Shown in pieces: positions 4,978 through 5,695 of a DNA stretch of 5,695 nt (within the stretch, counting starts at the first letter, position 1; every line of letters starts with the position of its first letter). Under the pieces are notes generated by a model. That model was not told where the DNA came from. It worked only from the letters and a program-made list of their open reading frames with translations, and searched no databases. A program made the translations under genes and the position numbers. The DNA comes from Candidatus Sulfotelmatobacter sp. (GTDB lineage: Bacteria > Acidobacteriota > Terriglobia > Terriglobales > Acidobacteriaceae). The stretch spans positions 1 to 5,695 of the forward strand of contig JASIKQ010000485.1 in assembly GCA_030049565.1 (NCBI GenBank). Reading direction: 5' to 3'.

Positions 4978-5695
4978 ATGTACGTTGTTCTTGGAGCGAG
5001 TGGCAATACCGGACACATCGTGGCGCAGAATCTTCTTGCCCGCCAGCAGAAAGTTCGCGTCGTTGGAAGAAATGCAGCTCATTTGCAACCGCTCGCGGCA
5101 AGGGGCGCCGAAATATTTCTCGGCGAACTCACCGATGCGGGCGCACTTGGCAAGGCTTTTCAAAAAGCGGACGCCGCTTACGTCATGATCCCGCCTAATC
5201 CAGCCAGCAACGATTTCTTCAGTTTTCAGGAACGCGTCAGCGACGCCACCGTGGCCGCGCTGAAAAACACCGGCGTCAGGAACGTGGTTCTACTCAGCAG
5301 CATTGGCGCCGACAAAAGCAGCGGCACCGGCCCAATAGTGGGTCTGCACAACTTCGAACAGAAGCTCAATCAAATCGATGGCGCGAATGTGTTCCACCTG
5401 CGCGCCGGTTACTTCATGGAAAACACACTGCCGCAAGCGAACGTGATCCGCACAACCGGCTCGGCGATTGGAGCGGTGCGCGCCGACCTTAAGCTTCCCA
5501 TGATCGCTTCCCGCGATATTGGAGCGGCGGCGGCTGATGTTCTGTTGCGTCTCGGCTTCCATGGCAAAGAGGCTCACGAATTGCTCGGAGAACGAGATCT
5601 GAGCTACAACGAAGCTACGGCCGTTATAGGTAAAGCCATCGGCAAGCCGGATCTCAAATACGTGCACGCTCCTGACGATCAACTTCGAACAGCGA
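4978..5695 (+). CDS. NmrA-like NAD(P)-binding protein, 3'-truncated by window edge
   Basis: The frame is open from the ATG to the window end, giving 239 codons. It opens with MYVVLGASGNTG, a Rossmann strand and a glycine motif (GASGNTG, 6-12) typical of atypical/extended SDRs of the NmrA/NAD(P)H-binding family. 'VRVVGRNAAHL' (26-36) follows as the second strand, with an arginine suited to NADP(H). 'ADAAYVMIPP' (64-73), 'VRNVVLLSSIGAD' (100-112) and 'FHLRAGYFMEN' (139-149) follow the expected order, the last resembling the 'LRPxxFMEN' signature of this family. No catalytic YxxxK is seen, as in NmrA-type redox sensors, but some relatives are quinone or other reductases, so enzyme versus sensor is undecided. 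Family members are typically near 280-300 residues, so some 50 C-terminal residues are probably missing. It is cytoplasmic (no signal) and follows the reductase by 176 bases on the same strand. Confidence 0.8.
   Translation, partial: MYVVLGASGNTGHIVAQNLLARQQKVRVVGRNAAHLQPLAARGAEIFLGELTDAGALGKAFQKADAAYVMIPPNPASNDFFSFQERVSDATVAALKNTGVRNVVLLSSIGADKSSGTGPIVGLHNFEQKLNQIDGANVFHLRAGYFMENTLPQANVIRTTGSAIGAVRADLKLPMIASRDIGAAAADVLLRLGFHGKEAHELLGERDLSYNEATAVIGKAIGKPDLKYVHAPDDQLRTA

Noticed and set aside
4832..5188. A 118-residue plus-strand frame overlapping the start of the NmrA-like gene
   Set aside because: The NmrA-like frame has a strong ribosome binding site and a proper Rossmann N-terminus; this frame is a shadow of it with no motif.

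Overview
The window looks like chromosomal DNA of moderately high GC from a soil-type bacterium, most likely an acidobacterium (Acidobacteriota, Terriglobia-like). This is an inference. It rests mainly on the C-terminal architecture of the large secreted protein: an Ig-like repeat of the 'SLTCSGLPSTLSCSFSP' type, interrupted by a two-helix membrane hairpin and an internal lipoprotein-signal-like stretch. I know that design mainly from acidobacterial proteins. AT-rich 'aattaccca' repeats in a GC-rich background fit the same idea. No rRNA, tRNA, CRISPR array, transposase or phage gene is visible.

Layout, left to right. (1) Positions 1 to about 905, plus strand: the C-terminal half of a GT-B glycosyltransferase whose 5' part lies outside the window. 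Its frame stays open to 1287, deep inside the next gene. (2) 907-2748, minus strand: a 613-residue exported protein with a GH71/GH99-like glycosidase domain, a beta-sandwich linker domain and the Ig/membrane-hairpin C-terminus. It converges on the glycosyltransferase. (3) 2749-3111: a 363-base divergent intergenic region with a strong hairpin at 3012-3051 and a GGGGACAGATACC motif. (4) 3112-3849, plus: a small SUMF1/FGE-fold protein that lacks the cysteine pair of true formylglycine-generating enzymes. (5) 3857-3952: an imperfect 21-base-arm inverted repeat that fills the gap up to the next start codon. (6) 3956-4801, plus: a short-chain dehydrogenase that closely resembles 2,4-dienoyl-CoA reductase. 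(7) 4978 to the window end, plus: an NmrA-like NAD(P)-binding protein with a strong ribosome binding site, cut off by the window edge.

How the genes relate. The glycosyltransferase and the glycosidase could both act on extracellular or surface polysaccharide, but they are convergent and not co-transcribed. The three rightward genes are co-oriented with gaps of 106 and 176 bases, so they may form a loose transcription unit. Two are Rossmann-fold NAD(P) enzymes; no shared pathway with the SUMF1 protein is apparent. I see no convincing new multi-gene system. The most interesting items are the split Ig domain carrying a membrane hairpin, the long antiparallel overlap at the glycosyltransferase 3' end, the inverted repeat abutting the reductase start codon, and the cysteine-less SUMF1 protein.
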